Assembly: GCA_946546075.1 (NCBI GenBank)
Contig: CAMNNV010000064.1
Coordinates: 1-7,052, forward strand
Direction of reading: 5' to 3'
Length of the DNA: 7,052 bases
Origin: an uncultured Bacillota bacterium
Lineage (GTDB): Bacteria; Bacillota; Clostridia; Peptostreptococcales; Anaerovoracaceae
Part shown: piece after piece, positions 1-6,344 of the stretch
How positions within the stretch are numbered: the first letter of the stretch is position 1
How the letters are laid out: each line of letters opens with the position of its first letter
The notes under the pieces: generated by a model
Seen by the model: only the letters and a program-made list of their open reading frames with translations
Told to the model about the DNA's origin: nothing
Database searches by the model: none
Made by a program: the position numbers and the translations under genes

Positions 1-764
1 TCGAATATGGTATCGATCATATTCAGGAAGTTCTCACTCAGGTCACTGGCATAAAATACATTCTCATAGTCTGAGCCTGATGCCAATGCATCATTTGATG
101 TAAGGATATCTGTGATCGTATCGACGATGATGTCCGACGGATTGATGATCTCCACATCCGGATAGATCCTGTTCAGGTTCTTGCGGATCAGTGGATAATG
201 GGTGCATCCCAGGACGATCTTGTCGATTTTGTTCGTCTTGATGAAGTCATCCATGTAATAACGGATGGTGAGATCCATGATCTCGTTTCGGATGATCCCC
301 TCTTCGATGAGAGGAACGTATGCCGGACACGGCGTCTGATACAGGTTGATCTCATGATTGAACTCTTCGATCAGCTCCTTATATGCCCCGCTTGCGATCG
401 TGACCTTCGTACCGATGATCCCCACGTTGTTCTGCGAACCGCATGTATCTGCGATCCTTCTTGCCGCCGGCTCGATGATGCCTACGATAGGGATCTGCGG
501 GAACTTCCTCCTCAGATCTTCCACACACGTGGCACTGACGGTATTGCACGCGATGACGATCATCTTGACATCTTTGCTTACGAGAAATTCTGCGATCTCA
601 TTGCTGAATGATTTTATGGTATTAATGGCCTTGGATCCATAGGGAGTCCTGGCCGTGTCACCGAAATAGATTATCTTCTCTTCAGGCAGTCTCTTCATCA
701 GTGGCCTGACGCATGTGAGCCCGCCCAGCCCTGAGTCAAAAAAACCTATAGGCCTGTTATCCAT
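1..764 (-). CDS. murI: Glutamate racemase, C-terminal end cut by window edge
   Basis: Cytoplasmic enzyme that interconverts L- and D-glutamate, supplying D-glutamate for peptidoglycan precursor synthesis. The 254 visible residues carry the whole family signature: FFDSGLGG at 8-15 (Asp10), DTARTPYGS at 36-44, the first catalytic cysteine in ACNT (Cys73), a CPAYVPLIEEG segment at 146-156, and the second catalytic cysteine in GCTHYPL (Cys187, followed by His189). Family members are about 265-270 residues long, so only the last few residues are missing beyond base 1. The ATG at 764-762 is supported by GGAGG at 780-776, eleven bases upstream, and by the match of the first residues to the family. 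It is divergent from pepF and has its own promoter in the 88-base gap. Open frames on the plus strand here, such as 198-611, are antisense shadows. Confidence 0.96.
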   Translation of the reverse strand, partial: MDNRPIGFFDSGLGGLTCVRPLMKRLPEEKIIYFGDTARTPYGSKAINTIKSFSNEIAEFLVSKDVKMIVIACNTVSATCVEDLRRKFPQIPIVGIIEPAARRIADTCGSQNNVGIIGTKVTIASGAYKELIEEFNHEINLYQTPCPAYVPLIEEGIIRNEIMDLTIRYYMDDFIKTNKIDKIVLGCTHYPLIRKNLNRIYPDVEIINPSDIIVDTITDILTSNDALASGSDYENVFYASDLSENFLNMIDTIF

Positions 765-788
765 GTTATATATTACCTCCGTAAACTG

Positions 789-797
789 TGATATAAT
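789..797 (+). promoter_or_regulatory. Predicted extended -10 promoter for the pepF operon
   Basis: TGATATAAT is a perfect extended -10 (TG at 789-790, TATAAT at 792-797). No good -35 is seen at 17 bases upstream (tatatt, 769-774), which is usual for extended -10 promoters. Transcription would start near 804, leaving about 49 bases before the pepF ATG. Weaker -10-like hexamers (CATAAT at 815-820 and 827-832) lack a -35 or TG element and are less likely. Confidence 0.5.
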
Positions 798-807
798 AAC
801 ATCTGCA

Positions 808-835
808 ATTATAACATAATACATTTCATAATCAA
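808..835 (-). promoter_or_regulatory. Predicted sigma-A promoter for murI
   Basis: On the minus strand a perfect -10 TATAAT (813-808) follows TTGATT (835-830, four of six consensus bases) with a 16-base spacer. Transcription would start near 801, giving a leader of about 37 bases that includes the GGAGG site at 780-776. This is a consensus match only. The predicted start nearly coincides with that of the opposing pepF promoter. Confidence 0.6.
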
Positions 836-852
836 ATAAACCGGAGGAATTT

Positions 853-2655
853 ATGAGCTCTGAAAGACTGAAGACCAGAGATCAGATAGACAGTAAATAC
901 AAGTGGGATATCGAAGCCATGATCCCGGACGAAAGCGTCATTGAGCCGGGGCTTTCCCAGATCAAAAAGGACGCCGAAGGCTTCAAGGCGAAGTACGAAG
1001 GAAACCTCATATCATCTGCAGAGACACTTGCCGGTGCCTTCCAGGAGAAGGATGCGATCTGGCAGAGTCTCGAACGGTTCTATGTCTACGCCCATATGCG
1101 CCGCGATGAGGACAATACGAACGATAAGTATCAGGCCATGGCAGACATGTGCATGAGCGTCATCGCTGCCGTCACAGCGTCCTTGTCATTCTTCACACCG
1201 GAGCTTCTCAGCGGATCCGAAGAGCTCCTCAGAGGATATATCAGGGAAAACGCAGATCTCGCCGTATACGAACATGCCATCGACGAGAGCCTCAGGCAGA
1301 AGGCCCACGTGCTGACACCGGCAGAAGAGAATATCATCGCGCAGCTTTCCGAAGTGACCGGCGCTACTGGTGACATCTTCACCATGCTCAACAACGCCGA
1401 TCTCAAGTTCGGCACCATTAAGGGCGAAGACGGCAAAGAAACAGAGCTCACCCACGGAAGCTACATCAAGTGCATGGAGAGCCACGACCGCACCCTGAGA
1501 AAAAACGCATACGATGCCATCTACGGCGCATACAAAGGTCTCATCAACACCATCGCAACGACCTACAGCACGAATACGAAGGCAGACGTGATCAGCGCAC
1601 GTCTGAGGAACTATCCTTCTGCCCGAGATGCTGCTCTTTCCGAGGACAATATCCCTGCGGAAGTATACGATAATCTCGTCAAGGTGGTGAACGATCATCT
1701 TCCTGTGATGCACCGATACATGGAGCTGAGAAAACGCATGATGGGACTCGACAAGCTGCAGATGTACGACATCTACGTACCGCTCATCAAGCTGCCCGAG
1801 CGCACCGTCTCTTTTGAAGAAGGACTGGACATCATAAGGCAGGCCCTGCGCCCTTTGGGAGAAGAGTATCTGCAGCGCATGAACAACGGCATCTCCCAGC
1901 GCTGGATCGATGTCTATGAGAACGTCGGCAAGACGAGCGGAGCGTACAGCTTCGGCTCCTACGACAGCTACCCTTACATCCTGACGAACTACGCAGACAC
2001 ATTAAAGGACGTCTTCACGGTGATACACGAGATGGGTCATTCGATGCACTCCTCTTACACCAGGGAGAACCAGCCTTTCATATACGGCAGTCATTCCATC
2101 TTCACAGCGGAGGTAGCATCCACGGTCAACGAATCGCTGCTGATGGCTCACCTCTTTGCCACCAACGATGATATCGAGATGCGCAAATACCTTTTGAACA
2201 TGCACCTGGAGGAATTCCGGACGACCCTCTTCCGCCAGACCATGTTCGCGGAATTCGAAGATCTGACCCACAAGGCAGCAGCAAACGGCGAAGTCCTGAC
2301 GGCAGAATGGATGTGCAGCAAATACGAAGAGCTGAACCGGAAGTACTACGGACCTGCCGTAGCTGACGACGACACCATCCGATATGAATGGGCCCGCATA
2401 CCGCATTTCTACAACGCATTTTATGTGTACAAGTATGCGACCGGTTATTCCGCAGCCACCGCCATATCCCAGAAGATCCTGACAGAAGGCAAACCGGCGG
2501 CAGATGCCTACATCGAATTCCTCAAGACAGGAGAATCGGATTACCCGATCGAGCTTCTCAAGATCGCAGGTGTCGACATGAGCACCCCTGCCCCGATCGA
2601 GCAAGCTATGGATAAATTCAAAAGTCTTCTTGATGAACTGGAGAAATTAGTATGA
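853..2655 (+). CDS. pepF: Oligoendopeptidase F (M3B zinc metallopeptidase)
   Basis: Cytoplasmic zinc peptidase that cleaves oligopeptides and is thought to help recycle peptides. At 600 residues it is the normal length for PepF. The N-terminal half is helical and matches the PepF N-terminal domain, roughly residues 115-185. The catalytic M3 domain covers about 205-585. The zinc site is clear: HEMGH at 392-396 (His392 and His396 as ligands, Glu393 catalytic) and the third ligand Glu420 in the SIFTAEVASTVNE segment. The YGSHSIF stretch before it is typical of the M3B subgroup. The ATG at 853 has GGAGG at 843-847, five bases upstream. It is first gene of an operon with nadK and rluD. Its TGA stop (2653-2655) overlaps the nadK ATG, so the two are probably translationally coupled. 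No signal peptide is seen. Confidence 0.96.
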   Translation: MSSERLKTRDQIDSKYKWDIEAMIPDESVIEPGLSQIKKDAEGFKAKYEGNLISSAETLAGAFQEKDAIWQSLERFYVYAHMRRDEDNTNDKYQAMADMCMSVIAAVTASLSFFTPELLSGSEELLRGYIRENADLAVYEHAIDESLRQKAHVLTPAEENIIAQLSEVTGATGDIFTMLNNADLKFGTIKGEDGKETELTHGSYIKCMESHDRTLRKNAYDAIYGAYKGLINTIATTYSTNTKADVISARLRNYPSARDAALSEDNIPAEVYDNLVKVVNDHLPVMHRYMELRKRMMGLDKLQMYDIYVPLIKLPERTVSFEEGLDIIRQALRPLGEEYLQRMNNGISQRWIDVYENVGKTSGAYSFGSYDSYPYILTNYADTLKDVFTVIHEMGHSMHSSYTRENQPFIYGSHSIFTAEVASTVNESLLMAHLFATNDDIEMRKYLLNMHLEEFRTTLFRQTMFAEFEDLTHKAAANGEVLTAEWMCSKYEELNRKYYGPAVADDDTIRYEWARIPHFYNAFYVYKYATGYSAATAISQKILTEGKPAADAYIEFLKTGESDYPIELLKIAGVDMSTPAPIEQAMDKFKSLLDELEKLV

Positions 2656-3455
2656 ACAAGAAACTCATAAACGTCTTTACGAACGACATGCCTGCATCGA
2701 AGGATGCAATGGTCCATATCCGGGAAAAGTTCAACGAATTCGGATATTCTGTAACTACAGAGTTTTCACCTCATGCATCGCTGATCATCTGTATCGGCGG
2801 TGACGGAGCCTTCATCAAAGCCGTTCACAACTGCGGCTTCCCTGACGTACCATTCCTCGGTGTGAATACGGGACATCTGGGCTTTTTTGAGGAGATCACA
2901 CTGGAGGAGTTCGACGCTTTCCTTCTCGACTATCTTAGCGGAAGGTATACGATACAGCCACTGAATACGGTAAATGCAACAGTCATCACGAAGGACGGAA
3001 GCGAATACCACCACACGGGGCTGAACGAAGTCGTCATCAGAGGCCGGCAGTCATCCACCGTGCACCTGGGGCTTTGCATCGACAATATACTCATTCAGAA
3101 ATTCACGGGAGACGGTATCCTCTGTGCTCCATCCTCCGGATCTACGGCGTACAACTATTCTCTTGGCGGCGCTATCGTAGACCCGAGACTGGACTCACTC
3201 CAGCTGACACCGATCGCTCCGATCAACACCAACGCATATAGATCCTTCACATCGAGCCTCATGCTCCCTTCCGAAAAAACCATCGAAGTGACTCCGGAGG
3301 AGCGCGAACGCAACATATACGTCTTCAATGATGGTTACGAAACGGGTTATACCGATGTGGCAAGGATCAACATCAGAGTTTCAGACACAACGATCAACCT
3401 CATCAGACGTCATGACTATGACTTCTGGAGCAAAGTAAAATCAAAATTCCTATAG
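2652..3455 (+). CDS. nadK: NAD kinase
   Basis: Phosphorylates NAD to NADP, using ATP or polyphosphate, in the cytoplasm. It is the cell's only known route to NADP. The 267 residues match the short Gram-positive form. Motifs seen: GGDG at 49-52 with catalytic Asp51, NTGHLGF at 72-78, the NE pair in LNEVVIR (124-130), and the glycine-rich GDGILCAPSSGSTAYNYSLGG segment starting at 153, followed by LTPIAPINTNAYRS (185-198). The start overlaps the pepF stop as ATGA, and a GGAG site (2640-2643) lies inside the pepF coding sequence, eight bases upstream. The TAG stop is ten bases before rluD. In Bacillus subtilis nadK is also followed directly by an rluD-type gene, which supports the assignment. Confidence 0.96.
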   Translation: MNKKLINVFTNDMPASKDAMVHIREKFNEFGYSVTTEFSPHASLIICIGGDGAFIKAVHNCGFPDVPFLGVNTGHLGFFEEITLEEFDAFLLDYLSGRYTIQPLNTVNATVITKDGSEYHHTGLNEVVIRGRQSSTVHLGLCIDNILIQKFTGDGILCAPSSGSTAYNYSLGGAIVDPRLDSLQLTPIAPINTNAYRSFTSSLMLPSEKTIEVTPEERERNIYVFNDGYETGYTDVARINIRVSDTTINLIRRHDYDFWSKVKSKFL

Positions 3456-3465
3456 GCTGAACAAT

Positions 3466-4359
3466 ATGGCAGATTTCATACATATCGTCACACAGGAAGA
3501 AGACGGCATGGAAGTGCGCGAGATCATGCGCGAGAACTTCACTTTTTCTTCCAGACTGAGAAATAAAATCAAACGAAATAAACTGACGAAGCGAAACGGT
3601 CTTCCCACCGAAGGATGGCACAAAGTGTCCGCAGGTGACGAGATCAAGATCGTTCTTCCCGAAGAACGCAGCGGCTTCGAAGCAGAGGAGATCCCCCTCT
3701 TTCCCATCTATGAAGATGAGGATCTTTTGCTTCTGAACAAACAGCCGGGGCTGGTGGTCCATCCGACGAAGGGCAATCCCACAGGGACTGTTGCCAACGC
3801 ACTGATGTACAGGATGGAGCAGACGGGAGAACACTTCAAGATCCGTTTCGTCAACCGGCTTGACCGGGACACCTCCGGCGTGCTCATCGTGGCCAAGAAT
3901 GCCTTCTCTCAGAACGAGATCACGAAGCAGATGAAGCAGAACATCACGCGAAAGGAATACACTGCCATCGTCTGCGGCATCATCGAAGAAGACAGCGGCA
4001 CAGTGGATGCCCCGATCGGAAGACCGGATCCTGAGGATGTCAGGCGCGGCGTCATGGAAGGCGGACATCCTTCGGTCACCCATTATAAGGTCCTGTCGAG
4101 ATTCCCCGAATCAGGATATACCCTTCTTCACCTGAAGCTGGAGACGGGACGCACCCACCAGATCCGAGTGCACATGGCTCATATCGGCCACCCGGTCCTC
4201 AGCGATCACCTCTACGGTGAAGAACGGCCGGATATCATAGACCGGCAGGCTCTGCACGCCGCGTCATTCACATTCATACACCCGGCTACCGGCAAAGAAC
4301 TCAAGGTGGAAGCACCACTTCCCGAAGATATGAAAAACGCACTGGCGAATATGCGCTAG
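3466..4359 (+). CDS. RluD-family 23S rRNA pseudouridine synthase
   Basis: Isomerises uridine to pseudouridine, most likely in 23S rRNA; the exact target cannot be read from the sequence. Residues 12-66 form an S4-like RNA-binding region. The catalytic domain follows, with VVHPTKGN at 97-104, the active-site motif NRLDRDTSG at 130-138 (Asp133 by family analogy) and LETGRTHQIRVHMAHIGHP at 225-243. The residue before RLD is Asn instead of the His found in Escherichia coli RluD. The length of 297 residues is normal. The ATG at 3466 has only a weak ribosome site (AGG at the nadK stop). A later in-frame ATG at 3508 has a better one (AGGAAG, 3494-3499), but residues 1-14 align with the family start, so the longer form is preferred. 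Third gene of the operon. Its last codons form the 5' arm and loop of a terminator. Confidence 0.93.
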   Translation: MADFIHIVTQEEDGMEVREIMRENFTFSSRLRNKIKRNKLTKRNGLPTEGWHKVSAGDEIKIVLPEERSGFEAEEIPLFPIYEDEDLLLLNKQPGLVVHPTKGNPTGTVANALMYRMEQTGEHFKIRFVNRLDRDTSGVLIVAKNAFSQNEITKQMKQNITRKEYTAIVCGIIEEDSGTVDAPIGRPDPEDVRRGVMEGGHPSVTHYKVLSRFPESGYTLLHLKLETGRTHQIRVHMAHIGHPVLSDHLYGEERPDIIDRQALHAASFTFIHPATGKELKVEAPLPEDMKNALANMR

Positions 4360-4366
4360 TGCGTTT
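4335..4366. terminator. Bidirectional intrinsic terminator shared by rluD and the rrf2 gene
   Basis: The hairpin pairs AAACGCACTGGCG (4335-4347) with CGCTAGTGCGTTT (4354-4366): 13 pairs including one G-T, with a six-base loop (4348-4353). On the plus strand it is followed by a broken T tract (ctttctt, 4367-4373). On the minus strand the stem runs into five T (4337-4333). It covers the last eight codons of rluD, including the TAG stop in the 3' arm, and begins eleven bases past the stop of the converging rrf2 gene, so it can end both transcripts. Confidence 0.8.
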
Positions 4367-4376
4367 CTTTCTTGAT

Positions 4377-4769
4377 TTACCGGCTCAAAATCGCGGATAG
4401 AGGATTTCTCTTCATCTCTGTGACGAGTACATCCTGTATCCTTGCCATTTCCTGGTGTACTTTGCAGGAGTCGCTGCTGTTTCTGGCGCAGTCCTCCTTC
4501 ATGCAGTGAAGTATGGATACGTCTCCTTCTGTGAGAGCCACGATGTCGTACAACGTGAGATCATCCAGTGACCCTTCGAGATAATATCCTCCTTTGTTGC
4601 CCCGTTCTGCACTCACAAGTCCCTGGTGCTCCATCTCACGCAGGATCTTGTAGGCAAAGGCCTTCGGTACATCTTCTCTGCTGCATATCTCTCTGACGTT
4701 ATGTACGTTCCCGTCCCTGAGTATGCGTACTATCCTTATGGCATAATCGCTCTTTCTTGTGATCAGCAT
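4377..4769 (-). CDS. Rrf2-family transcriptional regulator with three clustered cysteines
   Basis: Winged-helix DNA-binding regulator of the group that includes IscR, NsrR and CymR. The opening MLITRKSDYAIRIVRILRDG and the RGNKGGYYL wing (56-64) are typical. The recognition helix region is about 26-48. The 130-residue length fits. Cys89, Cys94 and Cys102 lie where IscR and NsrR bind an iron-sulfur cluster, but the spacing (CX4C, then CX7C) differs slightly from IscR. It may sense iron-sulfur status, redox or nitric oxide; the ligand cannot be told. The ATG at 4769-4767 has AAGGAGA at 4784-4778, nine bases upstream. It has its own promoter under an inverted repeat, suggesting autoregulation. 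The deacetylase gene lies 67 bases upstream on the same strand with no terminator seen between them, so readthrough is possible. It converges on rluD. Confidence 0.92.
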   Translation of the reverse strand: MLITRKSDYAIRIVRILRDGNVHNVREICSREDVPKAFAYKILREMEHQGLVSAERGNKGGYYLEGSLDDLTLYDIVALTEGDVSILHCMKEDCARNSSDSCKVHQEMARIQDVLVTEMKRNPLSAILSR

Positions 4770-4791
4770 GATATTCTTCTCCTTACCTCAA

Positions 4792-4823
4792 GATAGATTG
4801 TACCATACTATACACAATTTATC
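4792..4823. promoter_or_regulatory. Candidate autoregulatory operator for the Rrf2 regulator
   Basis: The arms GATAGATTGT (4792-4801) and ACAATTTATC (4814-4823) are inverted repeats matching at nine of ten positions, separated by 12 bases. The arm centres lie 22 bases apart, about two helical turns, as expected for a dimer binding one face of the DNA. One arm covers the -10 of the rrf2 promoter and the other its -35 region. The repeat is seen directly; binding by the neighbouring Rrf2 protein is inferred. Confidence 0.6.
4797..4805 (-). promoter_or_regulatory. Predicted extended -10 promoter of the rrf2 gene
   Basis: On the minus strand TGGTACAAT (4805-4797) is an extended -10 with one mismatch from TATAAT. 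The -35 region at 17 bases upstream (ggataa) is poor. Transcription would start near 4790, about 20 bases before the ATG and just ahead of the ribosome site. It lies inside the inverted repeat at 4792-4823. Confidence 0.55.
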
Positions 4824-4836
4824 CAGTTAAGTCCTG

Positions 4837-6198
4837 TTACTTGTAGAGCTGCCTGTATACCTTCCCCGGCTTTGGCTTCTTGCCGGTCTTGTATTCAATG
4901 AGTTCGCTTACCGTGACGAACTGGTACCCTTTCTTCTCAAGGTACGGGACGATCAGGGCTGTGGCATCGGCCGTCTCATCGTATATACAGTGCATGAGGA
5001 TGATCCTGCCGTCCAGGTTCTTCTTTTTCTTGACCGACTTGAATATCTTTTTGGCGTTCCTGCTCTTCCAGTCCAAGGTATCTACATCCCAAAGAATGAC
5101 CGGCAGCTTCGATTTCTTGTTGATCTTCTTATTCGTGATGCCGTAGCTCGGCCGGAAGACCGTAGGGTTCTGTCCGCAGGCTTTCTTGATTTTCTTGTTC
5201 GTTTTCTTGAGCTGTTTCTTGAGGTTCTTCTTGCTGCACCTCGTAAGCACCGGATGATCCCATGTGTGGCTTCCGATCTCACAGCCGTTTGCTACGGATC
5301 TTTTCAGCTGCCTCTCCTTGCCCTTGATCATGTAACCGGAGTAGAAGAATGTCGCTACCGCATCATGTTTCTCAAGGACATCGTGGATCTTATCCTCGCT
5401 CTTGAGACCCGGTCCGTCATCGTATGTGAGGGCTACCATCGGTTTATTGGGATCGATGTATCTTGCCAGCACTTCCTCTCTTAGCCAGCTTTGATAGTAT
5501 CTCGGAAGTATCCTGACTGGCGTGATCACATCCGCGCCGGTTTCCTCGTCCTGATCCATAAAGAAGTACGTCAGGTCTTTATCGCTGAGCATATAGGAAG
5601 AGAAGTCGCTTCTCTTGCCCTCGAAGAATCCCTTCAATCCTGCTTCATAGCCTTCATTGAACACCTGCTGCCAGACCAGCTGCTTCCCATTGTCCTTATT
5701 GAAGATCCATGTACGGAAGCCCTGATCGATGACATTCATGGAACGGCCGTCTTTTTCTTCCACCGTGTACGTGGCCAGAAGACTCACCGTACCGACTTTG
5801 TTCTCCGTCACGGCAGAATCCACGATAACAGCTCGGAACACGCCCTCCTCCGTGGATGTATACTCATTTCTCAGAGAATCCGTGAATCCTGTTAACGTAT
5901 CGTTCACGTATCCATAGCTGCATTTATCCCCTGTAACTGCAAGACCTGTTTTCTCGTTGACATCATACGTGGTGAAATTGCTGTCCGTACCAGGCCCATA
6001 TACCCTGGTCTCCTCCAGCCTCTGGGATGCATATTCCTTGAATCCTTCATCGGTGGCGATGTCATCAGAAAACAGATAATAGAAATAACCCACACAAACA
6101 ACAACTGCAATAATCCCGATAATTACCGCAGCTGCTCTTTTCGCTTTCTTTTCACTTTGTCTCTGCTTGAATGATTTATGTCCTTTATTTCCAGCCAA
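4837..6198 (-). CDS. Membrane-anchored polysaccharide deacetylase (NodB domain, PdaC-like)
   Basis: Probably removes acetyl groups from wall polysaccharide (peptidoglycan N-acetyl sugars or a secondary polymer) outside the cell. Residues 1-21 are basic and cytoplasmic, 22-43 form one membrane helix used as a signal anchor, and about 50-245 form an extracellular region resembling the DUF4163/DUF3298 part of Bacillus PdaC (FRTWIFNKDNGKQLVW at 161-176). The NodB domain runs from about 252 to 432: TYDDGPG 258-264 (Asp260, Asp261), SHTWDH 310-315 (metal ligands His311 and His315), RPSYG 349-353, WDVDTLDW 370-377 and LMH 401-403 (His403). All motifs are intact. The start is TTG: no in-frame ATG occurs before residue 154, and a stop lies just upstream. 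Residues 321-400 are strikingly lysine-rich. It is divergent from mscL. The substrate is not determinable from sequence. Confidence 0.9.
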   Translation of the reverse strand: MAGNKGHKSFKQRQSEKKAKRAAAVIIGIIAVVVCVGYFYYLFSDDIATDEGFKEYASQRLEETRVYGPGTDSNFTTYDVNEKTGLAVTGDKCSYGYVNDTLTGFTDSLRNEYTSTEEGVFRAVIVDSAVTENKVGTVSLLATYTVEEKDGRSMNVIDQGFRTWIFNKDNGKQLVWQQVFNEGYEAGLKGFFEGKRSDFSSYMLSDKDLTYFFMDQDEETGADVITPVRILPRYYQSWLREEVLARYIDPNKPMVALTYDDGPGLKSEDKIHDVLEKHDAVATFFYSGYMIKGKERQLKRSVANGCEIGSHTWDHPVLTRCSKKNLKKQLKKTNKKIKKACGQNPTVFRPSYGITNKKINKKSKLPVILWDVDTLDWKSRNAKKIFKSVKKKKNLDGRIILMHCIYDETADATALIVPYLEKKGYQFVTVSELIEYKTGKKPKPGKVYRQLYK

Positions 6199-6204
6199 TC
6201 TTGA

Positions 6205-6209
6205 TCCTT
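6205..6209 (-). promoter_or_regulatory. Ribosome binding site that fixes the TTG start of the deacetylase
   Basis: AAGGA on the minus strand (6209-6205) lies six bases upstream of the TTG at 6198-6196. The frame upstream contains no ATG or GTG before a TAA at 6255-6253, which is also upstream of the predicted transcription start. Starting later would remove the membrane helix, so the TTG is the only start consistent with the protein. Confidence 0.75.
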
Positions 6210-6238
6210 CTTCCTGTGGCTTTTCGCCTGCAGTATCG

Positions 6239-6267
6239 ATTATAACACTTTATGGACCGCAGGTCAC
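6239..6267 (-). promoter_or_regulatory. Predicted promoter for the deacetylase gene
   Basis: On the minus strand a perfect extended -10, TGTTATAAT (6247-6239), follows GTGACC (6267-6262, four of six -35 consensus bases) with a 17-base spacer. The start point would be near 6232, giving a leader of about 34 bases. Confidence 0.65.
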
Positions 6268-6280
6268 AGAGATTTATACA

Positions 6281-6309
6281 TTTACATTTATTGCCTTTGG
6301 TGTTACAAT
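6281..6309 (+). promoter_or_regulatory. Predicted strong promoter for mscL
   Basis: TTTACA (6281-6286, five of six consensus bases), a 17-base spacer and TACAAT (6304-6309) preceded by TG at 6301-6302, so both a good -35 and an extended -10 are present. Transcription would start near 6316, about 29 bases before the ATG. It stands back to back with the deacetylase promoter, with 13 bases between the two -35 elements. Confidence 0.7.
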
Positions 6310-6344
6310 TTCATTGGAATTTTACTAAAGGAAGGTGTTTAATC

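Noticed and set aside
198..611. A 137-codon open frame on the plus strand.
   Set aside because: It is antisense to murI, whose catalytic motifs are all intact on the minus strand. It has no ribosome site and its protein is unlike any family I know.
2002..2604. A 200-codon minus-strand open frame, with other long ones opposite pepF (for example 1186-1713).
   Set aside because: They lie opposite the conserved catalytic domain of pepF and have no start signals. They arise from the codon pattern of the real gene.
3403..4083. A 226-codon minus-strand open frame across the nadK/rluD junction.
   Set aside because: It is antisense to two well-supported genes, and its histidine- and aspartate-rich translation is typical of reverse-frame shadows.
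4990..5895. Plus-strand open frames at 4990-5484 and 5491-5895 opposite the deacetylase.
   Set aside because: The deacetylase frame carries every NodB motif; these antisense frames have no ribosome site or family resemblance.
6305..6314. Resemblance of the mscL -10 region (ACAATTT) to a half site of the rrf2 inverted repeat.
   Set aside because: Only seven bases in a row match, in an AT-rich promoter, with no partner arm at the right spacing. Chance explains it.
6252..6344. A 31-codon upstream extension of mscL starting at the ATG at 6252.
   Set aside because: It would begin upstream of the predicted promoter, lacks a ribosome site and adds residues not found in MscL.
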